A stretch of 64,000 nt of DNA from NCBI RefSeq assembly GCF_001305295.1, contig NZ_LJSI01000054.1, positions 145,665 to 209,664 of the forward strand. The letters run 5' to 3'. Each line of letters begins with the position of its first letter. Position 1 is the first letter of the stretch. This DNA is from Neptunomonas antarctica (lineage in GTDB: Bacteria; Pseudomonadota; Gammaproteobacteria; Pseudomonadales; Balneatricaceae). The notes beneath the pieces were generated by a model. It saw only the letters and a list, made by a program, of their open reading frames with translations. It was not told the origin of the DNA and did no database searches. A program made the position numbers and the translations under genes. Shown here in pieces: positions 1-8,563 of this stretch.

Positions 1-435
1 GAGAATAAACTGGTAGAAAAAGATGCACTGACTATGTGCGGATCTCCAATTGACTTAGGACGTATCAAGACACCTTGTTACTTCCTATCTACTATTGATG
101 ATCACATCGCACCTTGGAAAGGCACCTATACAGGAATGGAAAACTTCGGTGGCCCTATAGAGTTTGTTCTGGGTGCAAGTGGACATGTAGCCGGCGTTAT
201 TAATCCTGCGTCAAAAAATCGTCGAAACTACTGGGTTAAAGGCGAGCAAGGAAAAGGCTCTGACCATTGGCTCGACACAGCTGAAAGCGTTGAAGGTTCA
301 TGGTGGCCAAACTGGTCAGAATGGCATAAACGTCGTGCTGGCAAAAAAATTGATGCACCGAAAGAATATGGAAATGCAGAGCATAAAGCGATCGAAGCAG
401 CGCCAGGCCGTTTCGTCACAGTTCGTATTGAATAA
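1..435 (+). CDS. phaC: Class I polyhydroxyalkanoate synthase, C-terminal part (5' end outside the window)
   Basis: The reading frame is open from the first base, so this is the 3' end of a gene that starts upstream. The visible part holds two of the three catalytic residues of PHA synthase: the Asp in the motif DDHIAPW (codon at 100-102) and the His in GASGHVAGV. The nucleophile Cys of the lipase-like box lies outside the window. The C-terminal tail with GSWWPNW and APGRFV is typical of class I (single-subunit PhaC) enzymes, which polymerise 3-hydroxyacyl-CoA into storage granules. No other pha gene is visible. An intrinsic terminator follows. Confidence 0.93.
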   Translation, partial: ENKLVEKDALTMCGSPIDLGRIKTPCYFLSTIDDHIAPWKGTYTGMENFGGPIEFVLGASGHVAGVINPASKNRRNYWVKGEQGKGSDHWLDTAESVEGSWWPNWSEWHKRRAGKKIDAPKEYGNAEHKAIEAAPGRFVTVRIE

Positions 436-453
436 ATAATTAGTGCTTTATAA

Positions 454-482
454 AAGCCTCTGCACTGCAGGGGCTTTTTTTT
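454..482 (+). terminator. Intrinsic terminator after phaC
   Basis: A hairpin with arms AGCCTCTGC and GCAGGGGCT (one G-T wobble) is followed by a run of eight T. It lies about 20 bases after the phaC stop codon. Confidence 0.85.
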
Positions 483-586
483 GTTTTCACTTCTGTGGTT
501 GCATTCACCTATCGCTACTCCTATGATCTCCTTCGCTTATTGGGATACTGCGTACCCATACTACTCGTCTTTTTTCAGAGATTTGA

Positions 587-1939
587 TTGTTGAAACAATA
601 CCGCCTCTGGCAGGAATCAAAAATCCTGCTGTCATTAGGCTTGCCTATTATGCTGACGCAATTAGCGCAGGCATCCATGGGTTTTGTCGACACCCTTATT
701 GCAGGACAATACAGTACGCTTGATCTGGCGGCTGTCGCGCTTGGATCAAGCATCTGGCTACCTATTTTTTTAGCAGCCACGGGAATCCTGATGGCAACTA
801 CGCCGCTGGTCGCTTTTGCTATGGGGTCGGAACGATCGGATAAAGTGCTGAGTATTTTCAGGCAAGGGATCTGGGTCGCATTAACGTTAGGCATAGTCAG
901 CGTATTTTTATTAAATTCGACAACATGGATTCTTGAATTCATGAAAGTCGAGCCTCATCTAGCCGCAAAAACACAAGCCTATCTGCACGCCATCTCCTGG
1001 GGATTTCCTGCTCTCATGCTTTACCAATTATTCAGAAGTTATTTTGAAGGACTCGGTAAAACACGCCCTGCCATGCATATTGCTTTTGCCGCATTACTAC
1101 TTAACATACCGCTAAACTATATCTTTGTTTTCGGGAAATTGGGGATGCCCGAACTGGGCGCGGCAGGTTGTGGCTGGGCCAGCGCGCTGGTAATGTGGTT
1201 AATGCTGATCTGCGGCTGGTTAGCGCTGAAGCATAAACCTCAACTGAAACTACCTCATGCAACTACGGCCAGATGGCTGGATATCGCCGCCCTTTTTAAC
1301 TACCTGAAGCTTGGCGTTCCTATGGGCTTTGCCATCCTCATCGAAACCAGCATGTTTTCAGTTATTGCTCTACTACTTGCCCCATTAGGCACGGTTATCG
1401 TCGCAGCACACCAAATCACGATGACCTTTACCGGTTTGATTTTTATGATCCCACTCAGCATAGCCATGGCTTGTACCATTCGTATTGGTCAGCTATCGGG
1501 CGCAGCAAAACCGCATGATGCCTGGTTTAGCGCCAAGATAGGCGTACTGATTACCAGCAGTATTGCAGTGTTCACCAGCATCGCAATCTGGCTACTAGCC
1601 AGCCAAATTGCGCAAATTTTCACGACCGAAAAAAATCTTATTGAGCTTGCCGCCAATCTATTATTGATTGCAGCGCTCTTCGGAATATCCGATGCGCTTC
1701 AAGTGACGGCGGCAGGCGCTTTACGCGGCTACAAAGATACCAGCATTCCTCTACTCATTGTGTTTATCGCCTATTGGGGCATTGGCCTGCCACTAGGGTA
1801 CATTCTAGGTCTTACCGATTGGCTTACGCCGGCCATGGGCGCCGCCGGTTTCTGGTATGGCTTAGTTATCGGCCTCTCGGTATCCGCCGTATTATTACTT
1901 ATCAGGCTCCGGCGTGTCGCGAAACAGTCCTGCCGTTAA
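587..1939 (+). CDS. MATE family multidrug efflux protein (NorM/MdtK type)
   Basis: The 450-residue protein is very hydrophobic, with about 12 predicted membrane segments, the usual size and topology of MATE antiporters that expel cationic drugs using Na+ or H+ gradients. The N-terminal motif (QASMGFVDTLIAG, then SSIWLP) matches NorM. An in-frame TGA directly precedes the TTG at 587, so translation must begin at TTG 587 or TTG 590; neither has a strong Shine-Dalgarno sequence. It overlaps the following lipoprotein gene by 26 bases and starts a four-gene same-strand run ending in lapG-lapD, which suggests co-transcription. The substrate cannot be predicted. Confidence 0.93.
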   Translation: MLKQYRLWQESKILLSLGLPIMLTQLAQASMGFVDTLIAGQYSTLDLAAVALGSSIWLPIFLAATGILMATTPLVAFAMGSERSDKVLSIFRQGIWVALTLGIVSVFLLNSTTWILEFMKVEPHLAAKTQAYLHAISWGFPALMLYQLFRSYFEGLGKTRPAMHIAFAALLLNIPLNYIFVFGKLGMPELGAAGCGWASALVMWLMLICGWLALKHKPQLKLPHATTARWLDIAALFNYLKLGVPMGFAILIETSMFSVIALLLAPLGTVIVAAHQITMTFTGLIFMIPLSIAMACTIRIGQLSGAAKPHDAWFSAKIGVLITSSIAVFTSIAIWLLASQIAQIFTTEKNLIELAANLLLIAALFGISDALQVTAAGALRGYKDTSIPLLIVFIAYWGIGLPLGYILGLTDWLTPAMGAAGFWYGLVIGLSVSAVLLLIRLRRVAKQSCR

Positions 1940-3005
1940 TTTTTGCTTATATTTAGCGGCGCTACTTTTTCTCAGCGCCTGCAGCCGGGTGTCCGAAGAA
2001 CAAACCCTGATGCAAACCTATGCCAATCGCGTCGCTTATGTGCTTGATGAGCCCCCACAATGGAACACCGAACAACTAACAATACCCGCGCTACCCGCCC
2101 AACGACAACGCTTTCAGAAAGCCACTGATATCAGTGAAGGATTACTTGATGTTCTCGATTTAGGGAGGTGCGACTTGCTATCATTAATTGCGTCAAGAAA
2201 CAGCTCGCTAGGCAAACTGGCAGCCCCTTCGCAGAGGCTGAGCTACGAAATTCAATTCTATGTGAAAATTCGTCAATGCTTAACATTAGCTGTGAATGAT
2301 CCAACGATAGAAGTTGATCTAAAAAAACGTATTGAAAAAATTGTTACTATCAAACGAGACAATATGCCTTTAATAGTCTGGAATGCCCTTTATACAGGCA
2401 AAGAGATTGATGCATCGCTTGCCATGAATCAGCCGCCCCTTCCTTTCATTCAATCAGACCATACGGCCACCCTACAGGCGCTGAAAAAATTATCCTTTAT
2501 TGTGAGCAGCGTATTTCATCCGACCGAAACTACTGAAAAATCATTATTCGTTAACTTAAATAGCCTAGAGAAAAACTATGAGTCTATTTATCGTGACCCA
2601 CTTGGCACCCCGTTATTAAAATCACTCGTATTACTTGAAACAACATTCAATAGCGTATCAGATAGTATTGACAACCGACTAGCACGCAGAGCCATGTGCT
2701 TTGATAACATGCGCAACCCACAGGCTGACGTACTCAAAAACGTCTTTTTAGAATATTACGCCCATCAAATTCAACCTTACATGGCTCAGGTTCAGCGTAT
2801 TGGATATGAGTGGTTCAGCACCCATGAAAAAATGCTCTCTTTTTTGTCCGTACCAGAGGAAATTAAAAAATATACTGATCAGGTTTTCATGACGGATACT
2901 GACATCAGTGTCTGGAAACGCTATATTAGCGCCCGAAATAGACATACAGAGGCTTGGCATAGAATCCTTACACAATGCAATTTAATGCCTTCCCTATCCG
3001 ACTAA
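1914..3005 (+). CDS. DUF3080 family lipoprotein, function unknown
   Basis: A 363-residue protein starting at GTG 1914, inside the end of the MATE gene. A short hydrophobic signal ends in the lipobox L20-S-A-C23, so the mature protein should be lipid-anchored in the envelope. The body contains the conserved stretch LLDVLDLGRCDLLSLIA followed by RNSSLGKL, which I recognise as DUF3080, a gammaproteobacterial family of unknown role and about this length. It lies directly upstream of lapG (73-base gap). A link to adhesin processing is possible from position only. Confidence 0.8.
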   Translation: MSRNSPAVNFCLYLAALLFLSACSRVSEEQTLMQTYANRVAYVLDEPPQWNTEQLTIPALPAQRQRFQKATDISEGLLDVLDLGRCDLLSLIASRNSSLGKLAAPSQRLSYEIQFYVKIRQCLTLAVNDPTIEVDLKKRIEKIVTIKRDNMPLIVWNALYTGKEIDASLAMNQPPLPFIQSDHTATLQALKKLSFIVSSVFHPTETTEKSLFVNLNSLEKNYESIYRDPLGTPLLKSLVLLETTFNSVSDSIDNRLARRAMCFDNMRNPQADVLKNVFLEYYAHQIQPYMAQVQRIGYEWFSTHEKMLSFLSVPEEIKKYTDQVFMTDTDISVWKRYISARNRHTEAWHRILTQCNLMPSLSD

Positions 3006-3078
3006 AAAAATTCCACCTTGTAAAAGTGCACTATTTCTACCATGCTGAATCCACTACTTCTCCTGCACAGGGCACGCC

Positions 3079-3795
3079 GTGCTGAATAACCCCTTCTCCA
3101 TTATCGAAAAGAGACGGCCCACATCGTTTAAAATCAGTGCATTCTGTTGTCTTTGCGTTGCGACTCTTTCCTTAACATTATCTATGCTTGCATTAAGTGA
3201 AATCAGCGTGCGGCTGACTAAAGCTTACATTCATCAGTTAGGTCAAAAGTACGGAGCCGAAGCAGAGCTGCGATTACAGGCATGGCAGAATCTAATGAAT
3301 GATATAGCCAATAAGCCTGAAAAAGAAAAACTAAAGCAAGTTAACGATTTTTTTAATCAGGTCAGGTTTCTGGATGATATCAGCCATTGGAAGCAAAAAG
3401 ACTACTGGGCTACACCGGTTGAATTTCTGATCAGTAATGGCGGCGATTGCGAAGATTTTTCTATTGCGAAATACTACACTCTCAAGGAGGTTGGTGTAGA
3501 TATGAACAAGCTAAGCATTTCTTATGTTAAAGCACTCAAACTAAATCAGGCGCATATGGTGCTGACATATTATGAGCAACCTAATGCTATTCCTGTTGTA
3601 TTAGACAACCTGATTCCTGAAATAAAACCGGCGTCCCAACGCCCAGACCTACTGCATGTTTATAGCTTTAATGGTGACAATCTATGGCTTTCGAAAAAAG
3701 GCCGCAGAACCACATTAGTTGGAACATCAGATCGCCTGGGCCCTTGGGTACAGCTAAAATCGAGATTGGAAAATAATCGTGTTAATGTTAATTAA
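3079..3795 (+). CDS. lapG: LapG-like periplasmic cysteine protease (BTLCP family)
   Basis: This 238-residue protein has an N-terminal membrane or signal segment (about residues 17-42) and a transglutaminase-like fold with Cys124 in GGDCEDF, His159 in QAHMVLT and Asp176 in VLDNL, the catalytic triad of LapG. In characterised bacteria, LapG cleaves the N-terminus of a giant surface adhesin and releases it when c-di-GMP is low. The start is GTG 3079 with only a weak ribosome site. It lies 21 bases before lapD, the protein that sequesters LapG at high c-di-GMP. The adhesin substrate (LapA type) is not in this window. Confidence 0.93.
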   Translation: MLNNPFSIIEKRRPTSFKISAFCCLCVATLSLTLSMLALSEISVRLTKAYIHQLGQKYGAEAELRLQAWQNLMNDIANKPEKEKLKQVNDFFNQVRFLDDISHWKQKDYWATPVEFLISNGGDCEDFSIAKYYTLKEVGVDMNKLSISYVKALKLNQAHMVLTYYEQPNAIPVVLDNLIPEIKPASQRPDLLHVYSFNGDNLWLSKKGRRTTLVGTSDRLGPWVQLKSRLENNRVNVN

Positions 3796-3816
3796 TCAGG
3801 GGTCAGGGAGATCTTT

Positions 3817-5760
3817 ATGTCTTTACTCAATCAGCTAACCGCCGCAGTCTTTGCTGTTTTGATTGGCCTAGTGTCAGGCACCCTTTACATCATGTCCGAC
3901 AGTTCAAAAGAGATGTTGCTGCATCAATTAGAATCTCACGGACAGGACACAGCGACCCATTTAGGTTTGTATCTTGCTCCATACATGGCAGACGAAGACA
4001 CTGCAATGATTGAAACCACAGTTAATGCAATTTTCGACAGTGGTTTTTATCACAAAATTGAAGTCACGAATGCAGACCAAAAAACTCTTTTTTCTTCAAC
4101 AACACCGGTTATCATTTCAGAAAAAGTGCCCCAATGGTTTCTCAAGCTGGTCCAAATAACACCGCCTTCTATGGAGCGGGAAATAAGCCATCAATGGCGT
4201 AAAGTCGGTAAAATTAAAGTTCAGAGTCGAGCAGGCTATGCCTATGAACAATTATGGAAAGGCGCTGAGAAAACACTTATTTGGTTTATTTCATTAGCAC
4301 TTATTGCGGTATTGTCTCTTAGCTATTTATTAAGACTTATCCTGCGTCCGCTAAAAGGCGTTGAAGAACAAGCAACCGCTTTATCTGAACGCAAATATGT
4401 TGAACAAAAACAGATACCTAAGACTCGCGAATTAAAAAACGTTGTTGAAGCAATGAACCGAATGGTTCGACGCGTACATCTAATGTTCGACGAGCAGAGT
4501 CGCCATATTGATGATCTGCGCAAAACCGCTTATCAAGACAACCTGACAGGCCTTGCCAATCAGCGGTCTACTCAGGCCCAACTGTGCGACTGGCTCGATT
4601 ATCGCAAGGAGTTCGGCCCCGGTACCTGTATATATCTGCACATTCCCAATCTGCAGGCCCTTAATGAAAAGTTTGGTGAAGAAAAAGCCAATAACTTCCT
4701 GAGATATACGGCTAAACAGCTGGAAAATTTATCGATACGCTATCAGCCAAACATTGTCGGGCGTCTCTCTGGTGCTGATTTTATTGCTTTAATTCCAGAG
4801 ACCGACGAAGAAACAATAAAATGTGAAATCACAAAATTAAACCATACCATCAAAACCCGAGCCGATTTTGAAAACATTTCACCTGATCAGCCTGCTGTCC
4901 ATATCTCTGTGACGCAGAGTACAGATGACACATCCGCCGCCCAACTGCTATCAGAAGCGAGAATTCTTGTCAGACAGGCAGCAATAGAAAAAACAGATAT
5001 TCAGTTTCCAGAGCAATTTACCGGAACTCAGGTTGCATCCAGTTCTTGGCAAGAACATGTGGCAAATGCCATTAATAATAAACAGGTCTTCCTACAGTTT
5101 CAGAAAGTCCTTTCTTCCACAGAAAAAAAACCTCTGCAACGTGAATTATTAGTGCGTATCTTAAACAGAGAGAACATTCCCTGTACTGCAAACGAATTTA
5201 TACACGTAGTGAAAGAGCTGGGGCTAATTGAAGCGCTGGATAAAGCAGTATTAGAACGCGCCATCGAATATATCTCACATAACCCGACGAGCTCCCCCTT
5301 GACCGTCAATTTAACTCAGCAAACGATTCATACTGAAAATTTTGATAAATGGTTGCGAAGGAAGCTGGGTAAACATCCGCTGAAAGGCAAGTTAAATATT
5401 GAGATTAATGAAACCGCTGTTCTTAATGATGTTGAACATATTGTTCGTTTTCGTGACCTTTTAAGAAAAAATAGTATCGGATTTGGTGTAGATAATTTTG
5501 GTATTCATCCAAGTGGTTTCAGCTATATTTATGCTGTCCAGCCAGATTATATTAAAATTGATGGCTCACTTATCAGGGAGGTAGACCATAGTGCTGAAGA
5601 CCGTTTCTTTATCAGCAGCCTGATAACTGCAGTGCATAGCCTGGGAATTGAAGTTTATGCTGAGCGTGTTGAAAAACAGAGTCAGGTTGAGCAGTTAATT
5701 CTGCTCAATATCGATGGGACTCAAGGATTCTTACATGGCAGGCCAGAGGCTCTTGTATAA
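3817..5760 (+). CDS. lapD: LapD-like c-di-GMP receptor with degenerate GGDEF and EAL domains
   Basis: A 647-residue inner-membrane protein: TM1 (about 8-26), periplasmic LapD/MoxY-type domain, TM2 (about 152-176), HAMP, then GGDEF and EAL. The GGDEF signature is replaced by SGADF (318-322) and the EAL motif by ELL (443-445), so neither synthesis nor hydrolysis of c-di-GMP is expected, as in characterised LapD. In that family the EAL pocket binds c-di-GMP and the periplasmic domain captures LapG. GGGAG six bases before ATG 3817 is a good ribosome site. Pairing with lapG makes the assignment firm. Confidence 0.93.
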   Translation: MSLLNQLTAAVFAVLIGLVSGTLYIMSDSSKEMLLHQLESHGQDTATHLGLYLAPYMADEDTAMIETTVNAIFDSGFYHKIEVTNADQKTLFSSTTPVIISEKVPQWFLKLVQITPPSMEREISHQWRKVGKIKVQSRAGYAYEQLWKGAEKTLIWFISLALIAVLSLSYLLRLILRPLKGVEEQATALSERKYVEQKQIPKTRELKNVVEAMNRMVRRVHLMFDEQSRHIDDLRKTAYQDNLTGLANQRSTQAQLCDWLDYRKEFGPGTCIYLHIPNLQALNEKFGEEKANNFLRYTAKQLENLSIRYQPNIVGRLSGADFIALIPETDEETIKCEITKLNHTIKTRADFENISPDQPAVHISVTQSTDDTSAAQLLSEARILVRQAAIEKTDIQFPEQFTGTQVASSSWQEHVANAINNKQVFLQFQKVLSSTEKKPLQRELLVRILNRENIPCTANEFIHVVKELGLIEALDKAVLERAIEYISHNPTSSPLTVNLTQQTIHTENFDKWLRRKLGKHPLKGKLNIEINETAVLNDVEHIVRFRDLLRKNSIGFGVDNFGIHPSGFSYIYAVQPDYIKIDGSLIREVDHSAEDRFFISSLITAVHSLGIEVYAERVEKQSQVEQLILLNIDGTQGFLHGRPEALV

Positions 5761-5766
5761 CTCCTG

Positions 5767-5792
5767 CAGAGCCTTATCTAACTAAGGCTCTG
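5767..5792. terminator. Hairpin between convergent lapD and trxC
   Basis: A perfect 10-bp stem (CAGAGCCTTA and TAAGGCTCTG) with a six-base loop lies in the 54-base gap between two converging genes. Neither strand has a T run after the stem, so it may be a weak bidirectional terminator or an mRNA 3'-end stabiliser. Confidence 0.5.
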
Positions 5793-5814
5793 GCAATATA
5801 CATTACTCCATAGA

Positions 5815-6249
5815 TTAAACAGACATCTGCAACCAGCGCATTAAGCTGGTTGCATCCACGGCTCCCGCCTGTCGTGCTATCTCTTTCCCATCTTTTATCA
5901 TCAGTAACGTCGGTATGCTGCGGACCGCATATCGAGCCGCTAACGCTTGTTCTACTTCCGTATTCACTTTCACAAAACGAAACTTCGGTTCGAGTTGAGC
6001 AGCCACTTGAGTAAAAACCGGACCCATCATTTTGCATGGACCACACCAGGGTGCCCAAAAATCAACGACAACAGGAATGTCAGTAGACTTTATCAGTTTA
6101 TCAAACCGCGCAGCATCAAGCTCTACAGGCTTCCCTTGAAACAGCAGTTCTCGACATCGCCCACAAACAGGCTTATCAGACAACTTCTGAAAGGGAACAC
6201 GATTGGGTGTTTGGCAAGACGGACAAGAAATTAGTTTAATCTGAGACAT
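5815..6249 (-). CDS. trxC: Thioredoxin 2 (TrxC)
   Basis: A 144-residue cytoplasmic thioredoxin with an N-terminal zinc-binding extension (Cys9-x2-Cys12 and Cys29-x2-Cys32) before the thioredoxin fold with active site W-C69-G-P-C72. This arrangement is specific to TrxC, a zinc-binding, oxidative-stress-linked disulfide reductase. I chose ATG at 6249, giving the usual N-terminus MSQIKL, because AGGGTG lies just upstream; an in-frame ATG at 6279 has no ribosome site. The ribosome site can pair with an upstream inverted repeat (see 6248-6307). Confidence 0.95.
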   Translation of the reverse strand: MSQIKLISCPSCQTPNRVPFQKLSDKPVCGRCRELLFQGKPVELDAARFDKLIKSTDIPVVVDFWAPWCGPCKMMGPVFTQVAAQLEPKFRFVKVNTEVEQALAARYAVRSIPTLLMIKDGKEIARQAGAVDATSLMRWLQMSV

Positions 6250-6307
6250 AAAGCACCCTATATAAGAACCCTGTAACATAAGAACTTTTTAATATAAGGT
6301 GCTTTAC
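6248..6307 (-). promoter_or_regulatory. Inverted repeat that can mask the trxC ribosome binding site
   Basis: On the minus strand the arm AAAGCACCTTATAT (6305-6292) can pair with ATATAGGGTGCTTT (6263-6250) through 14 bp with one U-G wobble. Pairing can extend over the first bases of the trxC start codon. The second arm contains the Shine-Dalgarno AGGGTG. There is no T run, so a terminator is less likely than a leader structure that controls translation. It sits between proQ and trxC, which share a strand. Confidence 0.5.
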
Positions 6308-6326
6308 TATGAATTCATAGTCGTAA

Positions 6327-6899
6327 TTAGCGCTTATTCAACGCAACCAGTTGGTCTAATTTACTATGGATACGGTCAGCTTTTTCAATTTCGCGCTGTT
6401 GTTTTTCATTCTCGCGCTGAATTTCACGACGATGCTGATGAAATTCTTTTAATTTACCTTTCGCATGTTCAGCTTCTTCTGCCGTCACCTGACCTTGTGG
6501 CTCTCCCAGCAAATTAATCCGATCAGCCCCATCCTGCAAAGACCGGAAATACTGAGGCGCTCGCACATATGATGCAAGTGCACGCTTGATTTTATTTTTC
6601 GCTACTTTCTCTTCAGCGATTAAATCGTCCTGAATACCAATCTTGAGAGGACGTACGTTGTCACGATTAAATACTTTAGGATAGGTTTCCATCAAAAGCT
6701 GAAGCGCTGCCTGATTTGCCGCTCTATTCTTTGCTTTACTTTTACTTTTTGGGGTCACTACGTCGTTCACAACATTTCTCTCGATCACTTTGATATTCAA
6801 ACGGTTTTTCTTTAGCTCTAAATCGCTTAATAACCGTTCGCATTCATCAACCATCTGCAATGTTTTATTCACCGCAGTATCTACATCGTCATGGACCAT
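6327..6899 (-). CDS. proQ: ProQ/FinO domain RNA-binding protein
   Basis: A 190-residue protein whose central ProQ/FINO domain is clear from YPKVFNRDNVRPLKIGI, IKRALASYVR and LQDGADRINLLG. Proteins of this family are RNA chaperones that bind structured 3' ends and small RNAs. The N-terminus is helical; the C-terminus is highly charged and probably helical (KLKEFHQHRREIQRENEKQQ). An upstream in-frame ATG exists, but I chose ATG 6899: it is one base after the tusA stop and has AAAGGTG at the right distance, which implies translational coupling to tusA. Confidence 0.9.
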   Translation of the reverse strand: MVHDDVDTAVNKTLQMVDECERLLSDLELKKNRLNIKVIERNVVNDVVTPKSKSKAKNRAANQAALQLLMETYPKVFNRDNVRPLKIGIQDDLIAEEKVAKNKIKRALASYVRAPQYFRSLQDGADRINLLGEPQGQVTAEEAEHAKGKLKEFHQHRREIQRENEKQQREIEKADRIHSKLDQLVALNKR

Positions 6900-6900
6900 C

Positions 6901-7146
6901 TCAGGCACCTTTGCGGATATAGTAGCTGAACTTTTGTTTTCCGTTTTCATTGATTTGCTCAACAAGCTCATGTCCAAGAAATGTACAGAACTTGGGGATA
7001 TCGCGCTGAGTTGAAGGATCAGTGGCTAATACTAACAACACCTCACCTATTTCAATTTCACGCACCTTACTGTGCAACATCATAACCGGTTCGGGACAAT
7101 ATAAGCCCGTAGCATCCAGCAAATGATCTTCTTTGATACCCACCAT
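6901..7146 (-). CDS. tusA: TusA family sulfur carrier protein
   Basis: An 81-residue protein with the TusA signature [15 protein letters not shown], in which Cys17 carries the persulfide. TusA relays sulfur for 2-thiouridine tRNA modification and, in sulfur oxidisers, takes part in cytoplasmic sulfur trafficking. It is coupled to proQ (stop and start one base apart). No dsr, hdr or other tus genes are adjacent, so a housekeeping tRNA-thiolation role is the safer reading despite the sox operon elsewhere in the window. Confidence 0.92.
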   Translation of the reverse strand: MVGIKEDHLLDATGLYCPEPVMMLHSKVREIEIGEVLLVLATDPSTQRDIPKFCTFLGHELVEQINENGKQKFSYYIRKGA

Positions 7147-7287
7147 TTCGCATCTCTACCCAAAAACACGCCTATTGTCTCAAATAATACTCACCAGCGG
7201 AAGCCAGCACTGGCCAAAGTATGAGTTTGTGATTATCAGCACAAGGTTTATGCTTACTCTATAGCAATAGACCACAGGGAGCACGTC

Positions 7288-7572
7288 ATGATTAAAGTGA
7301 TTATTGAACGACACATTGCTGATGAGGAATTGTGCAAGCATTATGAAAAATCTGAAATGAACACACTGCAAAAAGCGATGCAGGCACATGGCTTCATTTC
7401 AGGCGAAGCATTAAAGGATGTACATGATTCAAACCATCGCATCATAATCGCCACTTACCGTACGGTTGATGACTGGCATCGCTGGAGAATATCAACTGAA
7501 CGAAAAGAATTAATGGAAATGATTAGCCCGATGCTAGATCGAGACGAAAAATTTATGATTCTAGAGCATTAA
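7288..7572 (+). CDS. Antibiotic biosynthesis monooxygenase (ABM) fold small protein
   Basis: A 94-residue protein beginning MIKVIIERHI, with an ABM-like ferredoxin fold pattern (beta strand, helix with QKAMQAHGFISGE, strand HRIIIATYRTVDDWHRW, helix). Members of this fold act as small monooxygenases, haem-degrading enzymes or proteins of unknown role; the substrate is not predictable. CAGGGAG nine bases before ATG 7288 is a good ribosome site. Its 3' end overlaps the convergent hydrolase gene by 20 bases. Confidence 0.75.
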   Translation: MIKVIIERHIADEELCKHYEKSEMNTLQKAMQAHGFISGEALKDVHDSNHRIIIATYRTVDDWHRWRISTERKELMEMISPMLDRDEKFMILEH

Positions 7573-8197
7573 CGTCACGCTCTGAATGGCGCCTGACAAT
7601 GACAGACGTCATAACGCTGAGTGCTGAATCAATATGAGCTGATTGTGTACAACCTGACCTTTTTCTAGGCTTCAGATCGTGATTGCCATCTTCAAACCAG
7701 TTAATCTGGACAGTTGACGGCAATACGTAATTATTCACTTCCGTCATATGACCCATAGGGTCGCGTTCGCCCTGAAATATATACAATGGCTTTTCTAACG
7801 CCAGTAAATGATCTGTACGAGTAGTCAACGGCTTGCCAACAGGATGAAAGGGGTATCCGAAGACAAAACATGCTTGTGCGTCAGATTGATCAAGAACCAT
7901 CGAGGCAACCCGACCTCCCATTGACTTCCCAGCCAGAAACAGTGGCACTTGATCGGAAAAACTATCAATTACATCGTTGTAAGCCTGAATCAGACGATCC
8001 AAACGATCTGGCGGTCTTTTTTTGCCCCCTGAACGCCGTTGATGCATGTAATCAAACTCGAAGCGCACCACCTGTATTTGATTCTCAACCAAACGATGGC
8101 TTACGTATTCCATAAACTCACTATCCATGGCCGCACCTGCACCATGAGCAAGAATAACTCGCCCCAATAAAGCATCCCCTTCAATTAAAAGATCCAA
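7553..8197 (-). CDS. Alpha/beta hydrolase (KANL3/Tex30-like family)
   Basis: A 214-residue cytoplasmic alpha/beta hydrolase without a signal peptide. The oxyanion region is LAHGAGAAMDS, the nucleophile elbow GKSMGGR (Ser92), an acid candidate in GERDPMG and the His in DGNHDLKPRK. The N-terminal AHGAG and GKSMGG style matches the KANL3/Tex30/YcjY-like hydrolases of unknown substrate. The start is TTG 8197 with a poor ribosome site. A perfect FNR box lies 47 bases upstream on this strand, so oxygen-dependent expression is possible. Confidence 0.8.
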   Translation of the reverse strand: MDLLIEGDALLGRVILAHGAGAAMDSEFMEYVSHRLVENQIQVVRFEFDYMHQRRSGGKKRPPDRLDRLIQAYNDVIDSFSDQVPLFLAGKSMGGRVASMVLDQSDAQACFVFGYPFHPVGKPLTTRTDHLLALEKPLYIFQGERDPMGHMTEVNNYVLPSTVQINWFEDGNHDLKPRKRSGCTQSAHIDSALSVMTSVIVRRHSERDVNALES

Positions 8198-8563
8198 AAT
8201 TCAACATTACCTATCAAAACAGACTATTAATGCATTGTACTGCTTGATCTACATCAAGCAAATGCTAGTTAAGAAACGTCAAAAACACGCCTAAAGTAGT
8301 ACTAATTAACAAAAGAGCAGCGCTAAATAGGGTCTTATACGATTGTACAATAACTGATTATATTTTATTAACTTTTTATAAATCAATAAGATATAAACAC
8401 AAGACGGCATAAAGTAATATTCATATAGAATATATTTAATTTAAGTTATGTGCGACAATACGCCACACTCAACGCATGAAGATCGTTGAAAACACAGGGC
8501 TATTCCAAGATAATTACCCTTGTAACTGTACTATCAAACCAAGCTTTTTGATGAGAGCCTGAC
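8198..8563. promoter_or_regulatory. Divergent regulatory region between the hydrolase and ccoN
   Basis: This 366-base AT-rich stretch has no gene. It carries a perfect FNR box at 8244-8257. Just before ccoN there is a short inverted repeat (ATCAAA at 8533-8538 and TTTGAT at 8547-8552) beside the ribosome site. I could not place a convincing -10 box at the standard class II distance from the FNR box on either strand. Confidence 0.6.
8244..8257. promoter_or_regulatory. FNR box (TTGAT-N4-ATCAA)
   Basis: A perfect palindromic match to the FNR/Anr consensus, TTGATctacATCAA. It is 47 bases from the hydrolase start and 306 bases from ccoN. Control of ccoNOQP is the expected role, as in other proteobacteria; the distance is long, so the target promoter is undecided. 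An fnr gene lies in the same cluster (18791-19573). Confidence 0.8.

Noticed and set aside
505..942. 145-codon frame on the minus strand within the MATE gene
   Set aside because: It is antisense to the MATE coding region and has no recognisable motif.
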